Below are positions 7,418 through 16,600 of a DNA stretch of 39,171 bases, in pieces. Both the position numbers and the translations under genes were made by a program. Every line of letters begins with the position of its first letter. Position 1 is the first letter of the stretch. The DNA is taken from NCBI GenBank assembly GCA_964564735.1, contig CAZMCH010000033.1, forward strand, positions 1-39,171. The letters are read 5' to 3'. This DNA is from CAZMCH01 sp964564735 (GTDB lineage: Bacteria; Poribacteria; DTPJ01). Below the pieces are notes generated by a model. That model saw only the letters and a list, made by a program, of their open reading frames with translations. It ran no database searches and had not been told where the DNA came from.

Positions 7418-9988
7418 TCAATTATTTAACACAAGATCAATCGTAATAATTTTCTTTGGTGGTACATCAAGAGTTATAATACCACCAATACATTCAATTT
7501 TTTTCTCTCGTTCTTCTGCCAAATTGCATAGATAAGCTTCTTTAACTGGCATAAGTATATTCATTGTTCCTAATATCATCTCATCATAGGGATTATAGAA
7601 TCTTATGATTAGGCTATCACGTTCTTCTGCCTTTTTGATAGATGAAATTACTAATTTTTGCGGTTGAAGGTCTATAAATGTGTTTTTTGCAGATAATTTC
7701 CCTGAATTTCCACTAATCGAAGTTGCTACCATTGGAGCATTAAAAGCCCTTGCATCAATATCAGCAGTCGATAGCTCAAGTTTATTTGCATGTGGAATTA
7801 TCGCATATTCAAAAACATGACGCCCAATACATTGCGCTTCTGGTGTTGGAAAAACTCCCCAATCGCCTAATTGATGTATTGAACGCAAAAGAGTAATCGC
7901 AATAGTATTCTTTCCGTCCTGTAAAATCTCATATTCGGGCAATCCACGATTAGCAATTGTCAATCCTTTTTCATCATCAGAAATATCAACAAAAGCTTGC
8001 TGCGGTTGGCAATTTGATGGATTTTTCCATCCTTCCCATGTCGCTATTTTCCTTTTTACGACATCAAACTGACCATCTGCGGATGCGTATTCTGTATTAA
8101 TATCGCTTGGGAAAAGAACTCTCAAACGATGATTTTTATGCTCATTTACGACCTCTGTTCTTATATATAATGCTCTGCTACTATCAGGTAATATAAGTGT
8201 AAATGAAATATCCATAGGCTTTCCACTTAAACGAAGCTTTGTTTCAATAGTGCATTCAGAATAAACACCGTTATTTAGGATTGGACCAATCTTTGTATCT
8301 GAGGCATAAGGCGTAATTATCTCATCATCTTTCGGCGCTCTATAATTGTATTCATCTCCAATATCTATGCTATCTTGATATTGATTTAAGCCATTGAAGG
8401 TAATACCTGTAGTTTTGTCTATAATGTTCAATCTTCCATCATTAAGTATTTCAACACTCAGATATTCATTTTCTAATGTTTCAGTTTCATAAACTTGGCT
8501 TATTTCATCTTCTTCGTCATCAGCAGGAATTGCCTGATATGTTGCATATCCGATGCCCGAAACTCTTGCGAGAAAAGCCACTTTTAATCTTCTCACATTA
8601 TACGGAATTCTAAAGCCAACTTCTGGAAGTTTATAATCCCATACAATGCCCATATCTTCCAAAACAAAAGATGGTGTTATATTCCCATCACTATCAAGCA
8701 CCATTAAATCGCATAAATCTTCATTTTCAGGAAAATCAACTGTTGTTATAACCATTTCTTTTCGAGGGAAATTCATAGGATTAAAAACAACTATTTTTGC
8801 TGAATCCTTAATTAATCCATTAATATCAATATTTTCAGCAATTGTCTCAAGAGCATCGTTTGCCAGTTGTTCTGACAATATTTGGCACTTTTCAAATCTG
8901 GTATCCATTTCACGATGAACTTCATCACAACTACACCCACATATACTATCGTGAGGATGATTTTGCATCAGCGTTTTCCAAGCATACCAGATCATATCGC
9001 TGTCATATTTTCCGCCCATTATTGACGCAAATGCGCTGAAAGGCTCAACCCATTTTTCAAGTAATGTCTGACATCTCCAGTTTGCTTGTTTTTGATAAAT
9101 TCTACTGCTCAAAACGTTGGTTAATGTTCCCCAACCGTCTGTGTATTCGCTTCTTAACTCACCGACTTTGACCTGCAAATCATGTGCTTCTGATTTTACG
9201 CTTTTTATATAGTCAGCAAAGTTTGAATGGATCATTATCGCATCATCAAGTTTTTCATTAGCGATTTTTATTGCCTTTGATACGTCTGGTTGTGAAGGCG
9301 TATGATCACAGCCATTCATAAAAAGCAAGTGTGATGTAGTTGCATATCTCATACATGCTTCACGCACACGATTTACATAATCTAATACTTGATCTGGATC
9401 AGTAGGAATCGTCATTGCGTTTGCATACCAATTAGCCATGAATATCCCAAGCACTTCTGAACCATCGGGAGATTTCCAGATAAGTTCAGATTTATAGCCA
9501 TCTGCTTCTGAATCGGATTTGCCATTCCAGCGATTTATTCCACGCCCAAAGACCGCATTATCAATTCCAAATCCAGCCAATATTTGCGGCATCTGCGAAA
9601 TATTACCAAAGCTGTCTGGAAGATAGCCTAATTTAATCGGTTCACCATATTTCTTGGCAGATTTAAGCCCGAAAATCATATTTCTGATATTTGCTTCTCC
9701 GCTTGTCAAAAACTCGTCTTGCAAGACATACCAGGGACCTAACGACAGCCTACCATCTTTTGCTGCTTGTTTAATTCTGTCAGCTTGTTGGGGTCTAATC
9801 TCAAGATAATCTTCTAGCGCAATAACCTGACCGTCCATGTGAAAATGCTTGAAATCAGGATCATTATCTATAAGATCAAGCAAAGAATCAATAAGCATAA
9901 CTAGCCTTTTGCGATGCTTCTCAAATGGCATATACCATTCACGATCCCAATGTGTATGAGAAATAACATGAATTGTCTGTTTTGACAT
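7418..9988 (-). CDS. Glycoside hydrolase family 38 alpha-mannosidase
   Basis: This 856-residue retaining glycosidase probably acts on alpha-mannosides. The zinc-binding and catalytic signature is complete: H-x-H-W-D-R-E-W at residues 11-18 (His13 and Asp15 as ligands), the nucleophile Asp125 in GYLPDSFGN, and the C-terminal ligand region NHPHDSICGCS at 343-352. The first 350 residues are the catalytic barrel; a three-helix bundle and beta-sandwich domains fill the rest. No signal peptide is present, so it should act on imported oligosaccharides in the cytoplasm. The start is supported by TAAGGAG about 7 nt upstream. It is the last gene of a three-gene operon (URO-D-like, SDR, GH38), 27 bp after the SDR. 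The exact substrate (mannan fragments, mannosylglycerate or others) is unknown. Confidence 0.93.
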   Translation of the reverse strand: MSKQTIHVISHTHWDREWYMPFEKHRKRLVMLIDSLLDLIDNDPDFKHFHMDGQVIALEDYLEIRPQQADRIKQAAKDGRLSLGPWYVLQDEFLTSGEANIRNMIFGLKSAKKYGEPIKLGYLPDSFGNISQMPQILAGFGIDNAVFGRGINRWNGKSDSEADGYKSELIWKSPDGSEVLGIFMANWYANAMTIPTDPDQVLDYVNRVREACMRYATTSHLLFMNGCDHTPSQPDVSKAIKIANEKLDDAIMIHSNFADYIKSVKSEAHDLQVKVGELRSEYTDGWGTLTNVLSSRIYQKQANWRCQTLLEKWVEPFSAFASIMGGKYDSDMIWYAWKTLMQNHPHDSICGCSCDEVHREMDTRFEKCQILSEQLANDALETIAENIDINGLIKDSAKIVVFNPMNFPRKEMVITTVDFPENEDLCDLMVLDSDGNITPSFVLEDMGIVWDYKLPEVGFRIPYNVRRLKVAFLARVSGIGYATYQAIPADDEEDEISQVYETETLENEYLSVEILNDGRLNIIDKTTGITFNGLNQYQDSIDIGDEYNYRAPKDDEIITPYASDTKIGPILNNGVYSECTIETKLRLSGKPMDISFTLILPDSSRALYIRTEVVNEHKNHRLRVLFPSDINTEYASADGQFDVVKRKIATWEGWKNPSNCQPQQAFVDISDDEKGLTIANRGLPEYEILQDGKNTIAITLLRSIHQLGDWGVFPTPEAQCIGRHVFEYAIIPHANKLELSTADIDARAFNAPMVATSISGNSGKLSAKNTFIDLQPQKLVISSIKKAEERDSLIIRFYNPYDEMILGTMNILMPVKEAYLCNLAEEREKKIECIGGIITLDVPPKKIITIDLVLNN

Positions 9989-10015
9989 AAAAAATCTCCT
10001 TATTTATAAGATTCA

Positions 10016-10828
10016 TTAGTTTCTAATACGAAGTGTAAGTTTATCATTGGATATAATTTCATCAGTTTTGTTTATAAGATTATCAAAATCTTGCATTACA
10101 AGTATGTATCGCCCTGTCAATCTATCATACTTACCGCTAACAAGATTCAATATGGCTTCTGCGACTTTTTCTGGAGGCGCATCATGACCATTCTCAAATA
10201 TCTTATCAAATTCAGGTCGCCATTTTTTCCCACCTTCATCAAGCATAATAAATTTTGTCATATCAGTAAGCACTGCAGGCGGTGCAACAGCAAAGACCTT
10301 TATTCCATGTTCCTGAATTTCTTTAGCCAAACCTTCTGTAAGACGCATTAGACCTGTTTTTGAACTCGCATAGCTAGTTGAGTAGGCATGTGGGTCACCA
10401 ACGCCCCCAGAGCTAACTATGTTAATCACATATCCACTTTTCTGCTTGATCATCTCATTAGTAATGAAATGACACATAAGAAAACTTCCGAAAAGATTCG
10501 TCTTTATATCTCTGAACCACATTTGGGGATCGACTTCCCAGACAGGACCTATTACTGAAAATGTCCCAGCATTATTTATAAGAATATCAATCTTCCCAAA
10601 TCTGCTTTTTACTTTATCAACAAGATATTTTACCTGATCTGAATCAGTAATATCAACGACAAATGAAAAAGCCCTTTCACCTAATTCATTTGCAGTTTTG
10701 GTAAGTTCATCTTTAAGTATATCTACAACAATAACATAAGCGCATTGATCTATAAAAGCCTTGGCTATTATTTTTCCAATACCCCTTGCACTACCAGTTA
10801 CAACTACAACAGCATTTTCCAGTTTCAT
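10016..10828 (-). CDS. Short-chain dehydrogenase/reductase
   Basis: This is a classical 270-residue SDR. The cofactor motif TGSARGIG is at residues 11-18, N-N-A-G at 85-88, and the catalytic Ser140 with Tyr153-x-x-x-Lys157 (SYASSKTG). Asp36 after the second strand suggests NAD rather than NADP, by family rule. The frame can be extended to a TTG at 10849, but that codon overlaps the GGGAGG that forms the ribosome-binding site for the ATG at 10828. The ATG also overlaps the upstream stop as ATGA, so 10828 is the start. It probably oxidises a sugar or polyol released or modified in the same operon. The closest functional class cannot be told from motifs. Confidence 0.88.
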   Translation of the reverse strand: MKLENAVVVVTGSARGIGKIIAKAFIDQCAYVIVVDILKDELTKTANELGERAFSFVVDITDSDQVKYLVDKVKSRFGKIDILINNAGTFSVIGPVWEVDPQMWFRDIKTNLFGSFLMCHFITNEMIKQKSGYVINIVSSGGVGDPHAYSTSYASSKTGLMRLTEGLAKEIQEHGIKVFAVAPPAVLTDMTKFIMLDEGGKKWRPEFDKIFENGHDAPPEKVAEAILNLVSGKYDRLTGRYILVMQDFDNLINKTDEIISNDKLTLRIRN

Positions 10829-11934
10829 ATCGGTGATAAATCCTCCCAAATATCAATCATACGCATATAATTTTTATATTCCTGCTCATTTATAACAGGC
10901 GAATGCGCCTCTGTTTGAGTCAAAATAAAACGATATTTGCCACCTTCAAAGGCATCATATACAGCCTTTTCTATAACATTCTCGTTTTCGTTACACAAAA
11001 TACGACATTCAATATTACCACCAAGAGTGATTCTACCTGCTGATATTTGTTTTGCCTCTTTCATAGTTATATTACCATCGGGAGGCGGTTCGACGGGTTC
11101 TGTATAATCTCCGCCTCGTTCAATTGTTTTAGGTAAAGCATCTTTGATCCTACCATGACAGTGTATATGCGTTATTGCATCAAATTTATGAACATAGTCA
11201 ATAATTTCTCTCTCTTGCTCTTGAACTAGCGCATCATATATATCAGGTGAAGCCATAGGGGGCGTTATCCATTCACTGCCTCCGATCCATACATATTCAA
11301 TTCCCGACTTAGACATTAAAACTTTCATACAATCCATTATACGTTCTTTGCAGATTTCTGTTAATTCTAGCATTAAGTCGAATTCTGTATAGCAATATTC
11401 AAGAAACTTCTCATAATCCATCATTGCAGATACACAGACAAATGGTGATGATATGTTTGTTGTCATTATCCCTCTTTCAAAAAACTCATCGGGTAAATCA
11501 TTCATATCTGGTGGACTTAAATTGATAGGCAATTCCCAAGAAACAGATTTTATTTTTTCTATATCTTCCATACTTTCAACGGGATACTTTACTGTCCAAC
11601 TTGTTTGTATTATAGGATTCCATATTGATTCATAAGTGAGTTTGCCTTTTGGTGTATCGATAACCCCAAGTATTTGTGTATTGCCATCAGGAAGAAGCTT
11701 TTGCTCTGTTTTAATTCTCTGAGTAGGTGTAACTAGCATACGGTTTATATGTGATGGGACTTGCATTGTAAAATGTGTCTCATCAATAACACGTTTAATC
11801 AGTTTTTTCCTTAATGGATCATTTATTTTTGACATATTATCATGTGACTGACACATAAATCCATGTAATATAATTGGCACTCGATCTATTGATTGACCGC
11901 GCATAGCTCTCAAAAGCCTATCTCTTGGGTTCAT
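10825..11934 (-). CDS. Uroporphyrinogen decarboxylase-fold (URO-D-like) protein, catabolic operon type
   Basis: This 369-residue TIM-barrel protein belongs to the URO-D superfamily, which also holds the MtaA/CmuA corrinoid methyltransferases. Recognisable parts are the N-terminal NPRDRLLRAMRG, the HIHCHGRIKDALP segment near residue 256, and TEPVEPPPDGNITM followed by GRITLGGNIECRILC. In MtaA-type enzymes the equivalent loop is H-x-C-G and binds zinc; here it reads H-C-H-G, with a later E-C pair, so a metal site is possible but non-standard. No haem genes are near, and it is translationally coupled to an SDR and GH38, so a haem role is unlikely. The start is the ATG at 11934, with AAGGAG 5 nt upstream; a TTG one codon earlier is too close to the ribosome-binding site. 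The true reaction is unknown. Confidence 0.8.
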   Translation of the reverse strand: MNPRDRLLRAMRGQSIDRVPIILHGFMCQSHDNMSKINDPLRKKLIKRVIDETHFTMQVPSHINRMLVTPTQRIKTEQKLLPDGNTQILGVIDTPKGKLTYESIWNPIIQTSWTVKYPVESMEDIEKIKSVSWELPINLSPPDMNDLPDEFFERGIMTTNISSPFVCVSAMMDYEKFLEYCYTEFDLMLELTEICKERIMDCMKVLMSKSGIEYVWIGGSEWITPPMASPDIYDALVQEQEREIIDYVHKFDAITHIHCHGRIKDALPKTIERGGDYTEPVEPPPDGNITMKEAKQISAGRITLGGNIECRILCNENENVIEKAVYDAFEGGKYRFILTQTEAHSPVINEQEYKNYMRMIDIWEDLSPI

Positions 11935-11988
11935 CAAAACTCCTTTATGAATAATAATAAAATATAAGTAAAAAACTCATATCTTTGA

Positions 11989-12003
11989 TAACAAAAATTG
12001 TTA
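11989..12003. promoter_or_regulatory. Candidate operator palindrome
   Basis: The sequence TAACAA-AAA-TTGTTA is a perfect 6-bp inverted repeat with a 3-bp centre. It overlaps the predicted transcription start of the minus-strand operon promoter (12008-12036), the place a repressor operator would sit. The region is very AT-rich, so chance palindromes are common and the regulator is not identifiable. Confidence 0.3.
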
Positions 12004-12007
12004 AATA

Positions 12008-12036
12008 AACATAACAAAAAAACTCATAATAATCAA
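12008..12036 (-). promoter_or_regulatory. Candidate sigma70 promoter for the URO-D/SDR/GH38 operon
   Basis: On the minus strand it reads TTGATT, 17 nt, TATGTT, with the predicted start near 12001 and about 65 nt of leader before the ATG at 11934. Both boxes are imperfect but the spacing is ideal. Confidence 0.4.
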
Positions 12037-12047
12037 TGCAATATTCG

Positions 12048-12077
12048 TTGACAATAAAAATATCAATATGAGATAAT
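12048..12077 (+). promoter_or_regulatory. Candidate sigma70 promoter for the LarA-like gene
   Basis: A perfect TTGACA at 12048-12053 is followed by 18 nt and GATAAT at 12072-12077. It would give a leader of about 165 nt before the ATG at 12250. A second TATAAT at 12128-12133 has no good -35 box. Confidence 0.5.
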
Positions 12078-12249
12078 AGATTTGTTTCTATTTTGTTTGA
12101 AAAAATATCTACTAATTAAGGAGATGATATAATAAAAGTCAAGATGGTGACAAGAGACTCTGGATAAATTAAGATAAAAGAAAATATTCGGAGTAGATAG
12201 GTAATAGGTTGAATTTTTTTGGAACACAGATTCCGTTAAGGAGTATTAG

Positions 12250-13494
12250 ATGATTATTGGCTATGGTGGAACGGATGTAATTATAGACTCATGTAAGAGA
12301 AAGGAATTAATCGAGGAAGCATTAAAGAAGATCGGTAATTATTCAAAAATTTTGGTTTTGCCCCCTGATATAACTCGTCTTCACTCAGGCGCAGGCGAAA
12401 TAACAAAGATAATATACGATAAAATTGGCATAGATGCGATAATGCCAACGATAGGAACGCATGAAGCACTTACAAGCGAACAGCTAGATATAATGTATCC
12501 AGCTATTCCAAAAGAACTTTTTTTAGTGCATGATTGGCGAAATGATGTTGTGGAGATCGGTGTTGTTCCTTCTAATTTTGTTAATCAACTATCGGAAGGC
12601 AAACTTGATTATGAGATACCCATTCAGGTTAATAAAATCCTAATGCAAGGCGGGTATGATCTTGTTCTTTCCATCGGTCAGGTTGTTCCACACGAAAATA
12701 CTGGATTTGCCAATTATAATAAAAATATCTTTGTTGGTATTGGTGGAGAGCAGACGATAAACAAAAGTCATTTTCTTGCAGGTGTTTATGGCATGGAACG
12801 CATAATGGGCAAGATTGATACGCCTGTCCGCCAAGTTTTCAATTATGCTGAGGAAAGATTCCTGAAGGGCATTAATATTATTTACATAATGACGGTAATG
12901 GGTAGAGATGATAACGGCAAACTTGTTATGAGAGGCTTATTTATCGGTGATGATAGGGAAACTTTTCAACAAGCGGCAGAATTAAGCCAAAAAGTCAATT
13001 TAACTCGCCTAAAAGAGCCATTAAAGAAAGCTGTCGTTTATCTTGACCCAATAGAATATCAAAGCCATTGGTTAGGCAACAAATCTATTTATAGAACAAG
13101 AATGGCGATGGCTGATGATGGGGAATTAATCGTCATAGCACCGGGCTTGCGCATGTATGGCGAAGACCCAGAAATTGACAGATTGATTAGAAAATATGGC
13201 TATCATGGGACTGACAAAATATTACAAGAAGTGAAAGATAACGAGGAATTAAGAAAAAATCTTGTTTCTGCTGCGCATCTTATTCATGGTTCATCAGAAG
13301 GACGATTTAATATTACTTATGCGCCCGGTTATTTGAGCAAAGAGGAAACAGAAAAAGCAGGCTATAAATGGGCTGATGTAAATGAATTGATGAGAAAATA
13401 CGACACATCAAAACTTAAAGATGGCTATAATGACGATTTTTATTTTATTAGTAATCCTGCATTAGGGCTTTGGACTGTAAAAAAAGATATATAG
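12250..13494 (+). CDS. LarA-like nickel-pincer racemase/epimerase (DUF2088 family)
   Basis: This 414-residue protein aligns with lactate racemase LarA along its length. The conserved residues are present: Asp40 and Arg43 in PPDITR (the D-x-T-R motif), His71 in GTHEALT, His148 in PHENTGF, Lys158 in ANYNKN (the lysine that carries the nickel-pincer nucleotide), and His174 in QTINKSH. The loop before the lysine reads N-Y-N-K instead of the usual G-G-R-K. LarA homologues racemise or epimerise various 2-hydroxy acids and sugar acids; the operons around suggest a sugar acid, but that is inference. Cofactor-making LarB, LarC and LarE are not in this window and must be encoded elsewhere. AAGGAG lies 6 nt upstream of the ATG. 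It is divergent from the GH38 operon and followed by the promoter of the PorU-like gene. Confidence 0.85.
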   Translation: MIIGYGGTDVIIDSCKRKELIEEALKKIGNYSKILVLPPDITRLHSGAGEITKIIYDKIGIDAIMPTIGTHEALTSEQLDIMYPAIPKELFLVHDWRNDVVEIGVVPSNFVNQLSEGKLDYEIPIQVNKILMQGGYDLVLSIGQVVPHENTGFANYNKNIFVGIGGEQTINKSHFLAGVYGMERIMGKIDTPVRQVFNYAEERFLKGINIIYIMTVMGRDDNGKLVMRGLFIGDDRETFQQAAELSQKVNLTRLKEPLKKAVVYLDPIEYQSHWLGNKSIYRTRMAMADDGELIVIAPGLRMYGEDPEIDRLIRKYGYHGTDKILQEVKDNEELRKNLVSAAHLIHGSSEGRFNITYAPGYLSKEETEKAGYKWADVNELMRKYDTSKLKDGYNDDFYFISNPALGLWTVKKDI

Positions 13495-13534
13495 AATGTA
13501 AATTAGGATAAATACAATTACATTACCCTAAACC

Positions 13535-13564
13535 TTGACAGCGATATATTCGTTATGATATACT
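13535..13564 (+). promoter_or_regulatory. Sigma70 promoter for the PorU/PorV-like operon
   Basis: A perfect TTGACA at 13535-13540, an 18-nt spacer and TATACT at 13559-13564 precede the gene by about 45 nt. It lies in the 115-bp gap after the LarA-like gene, so the secretion pair is transcribed separately. Confidence 0.65.
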
Positions 13565-13615
13565 CAAACACAATGAAATACTTACAATCGAGGACTTACA
13601 AGGAGCCAATTGACA

Positions 13616-16600
13616 ATGATCCATAATGTTGTTTTTCGCTTGCTTTTTGAGTCTCCAATCCTCGTCAAGCTTCCTCACCGATTAGCTGTTTTATCAAAAA
13701 AGGTAAAAAAAGCGCCTTTTTTTGCCTTGTTATTTTTTGCTATCCTATGTTTTTCATCTAAATATTGTATAGCAGAAATGCAAGATAGCTCATCAGCAAA
13801 GCTGATTAGTTCTGACGCTAACGGTGCAACCATAGAACTTGATCTGAGTGATTTGAGAACAGAAAATAAAGAAATAGATGGCACAAATTACCATCTAATT
13901 AGCTATAAAGATTGCTCTTTTACATATGAAACAGGCAAACCTAAATTACCTGTTACGAATGTTTTTTTAGGTGTTCCGCCTTCTGCTTCTATATCTATTA
14001 ATATCATTGACTCAAAATATACAGATATTAAAGGATATTTGCCAATACCTGTTCCATATCAGGTATTAGACAAATCGCCGAATGGGATAGAGTCAATAAT
14101 TGATAAATTCACAATTGACAGGGATTTTTATAGACAAAATACCTTTTATCCTTCAAAAATAGCACTTATAAACTATGAGGGTAACATCAGAAGACAGCGT
14201 GTAATAGTTCTGCAAATACAGCCAGTTCAATATAATCCCGCTTTGCGATTGTTAAGAAAATATACAAAAATCACTTTGAGGCTTAATTTTTCTTCGGGTA
14301 ATTTTGCCCCATCAAAATTGACTAATAACCAGGATAAGGAATTTGAAAACGCATATAAAAGCCTTTTAATTAACTATGATTCTGCTAAAAATTGGCGTAT
14401 ATCCACAACATCACAAAAAGCCCCATCTAATCCCAAGATACAATCCCCTTCACAAGCCCTAAAGCTATTTATCAGCAAAAGAGGAATATATAAACTAGAC
14501 TATGCAACATTAAAAGGCACAGGCATCGAGCCATCAAGTATAGACCCTAGAACATTTAAGATGAGTTTTCTCGGTTCAGAAATTCCCATTTATGTTTCTG
14601 GTGAGGTTGATGGCAGATTTGATAAAGATGATTATATAGAGTTCTTTGGTTCTCAGCCAACTAGCATATATACACGATGGAATGTTTATTGGCTGACTTG
14701 GGGTGATAGCAAAGGTATAAGAATGGTTCAGAAAAGCGGAATTCCTTCTGCGCAATCTGCAACCGAAGTTACATTCTTTAAATCAAAGGTTCGTTTTGAA
14801 GAAGACCGTCTCCATCACAAATTACAGAACGTTGCACAGGAAGCCAATGATTTAGATGGCTGGTTCGAATCACGTGATCATTGGTTCTGGACAGGCATAG
14901 AAAATGGTTCATCCAAAAACGAGGTTACAGTAAAATTTCCTGTTCATGATTTAGCACAAAGTCCCGCTAAACCTGATTTCAAGGTTGAGCTTGTTGGATG
15001 CACAAATATAGACCACGAAGCAATGATCTCTGTAAATGGTAATAGAGTCGGTGAAGAAGCAAAATGGAATAGCCAAGATATATATAGCTATGATGGACAA
15101 ATACCATCAACCGCCATAAAGGAAGGCTTTGATAATGAATTAAGGATAACCCGCATCGGTTCAAATCCTGCTGATGGAACAGATATGGATAGCTATCCAT
15201 ATCAGATATATCTTAATTGGTTTGAGATCGGATATTTCCGAAAACTTATCTCAGTTAATGATATTCTTGAATTTTCTACACCAGAACAGAAAACATCAAA
15301 GCCCATTGCCACTATTGGTCTTGAAAACAGGCTTAATCTTGATAGAGGCAAAATAACACCCGAATTGGAATTGAGGCTAAAAATTGCAAAGGTCATACTT
15401 TCTGAAAATGCCAATATAATTGTATTAGAATCAGGCAATAAATGGATGATCGTTGACGGTCAACATACATATTTAATCATAAAAGAAGTGGATGCCCTAA
15501 ATATCTATGCAAATGAAATAAACAATTATACAGTTAGTGGTTTCATTGACAAGAATATTGAGATTTTTCAAATATCAAACTCTAATGCAATAAGCAAGTT
15601 TAAGGATGTCGTCATTAAAGAATACAAGTTGAATCAAGAAGACAGAAATAGGTTAAGGGACATAGCTTTGCATGGAAACGATGATCGTTTCTCGAAGATA
15701 CAAATTCCAGAAACTGCCTATTCAGTAACATTTGAAGATATGGGAAATCTACCTTTTGAATATATAGCGGTTTCTTCAGCGAGTATCCTTAGACCTGACA
15801 GAATAGAACTAGACACCCCATCAGAGTTAAAAAGTCCGCTAAATAAAGCTGATTACATAATTATTTCTCACCCAGTTTATTTAGAATCTGCAAAAAAGCT
15901 TGCCGAATGGCGTTCTGGAAATCTTGGTGGTAATTTTACGACAAAGGTCATTGATGTTACAGATATTTATGATGAGTTTGGAAATGGAATGGTCAGTCCA
16001 CATGCAATAAAAAGCTTTTTGACTTATGCTTATAATAATTGGATACAACCTTCCCCTGCGTATGTTCTTATATTTGGTGATGCGACTTATGATTTTTTAG
16101 GTATCGATAAAAAAGTCTATAAAGAAGCACCAGAGCTTACAGGATTTATACCTACCTTTTATATCAAGACGACATTTGGTCAAACTTCTGTAGATCATTG
16201 GTATAGCACTATTGACGGCAATGATGGCTTTCCCGATATATATCTTGGTAGAATACCTGTTGCAAATATAGAAGAAGCAGATGACGTTATTTATAAGATT
16301 ATCGCAAATGAATCACAAAAAACAAACGGGGAATGGCGCAAGCAAATTGTCTCAATTGCTGATGATGAAACACACGCCGCAGGAGATGAAATCTTCCAGA
16401 TAGGTCTTGAAGATGTATGGACAAATTATACTCCGTTTGGATATGATACGACAAAAATATACCTAAGGGAAATTATAAAGCAAGTGCAGAATAATCCAAA
16501 TGAAACAAGGATACCTTCTCATGTTACCCAAGAGATGATTAAAGATGCCTTTGCCAAAGGCTCAATTATAGCCCAATATTCTGGACATGGTGGCAGGCAT

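Larger units (their letters stand above)
11935..12249. other. Divergent control region between the URO-D/SDR/GH38 operon and the LarA-like gene
   Basis: This 315-bp, extremely AT-rich region carries outward promoters on both strands (listed separately) and a palindrome, TAACAA-AAA-TTGTTA, at 11989-12003. There is also an imperfect direct repeat on the minus strand (TATGAGTTTTTT followed by a T/A-rich run, occurring twice about 50 bp apart). The AAGGAG at 12238-12243 belongs to the LarA-like gene. No gene is seen inside. Confidence 0.55.
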
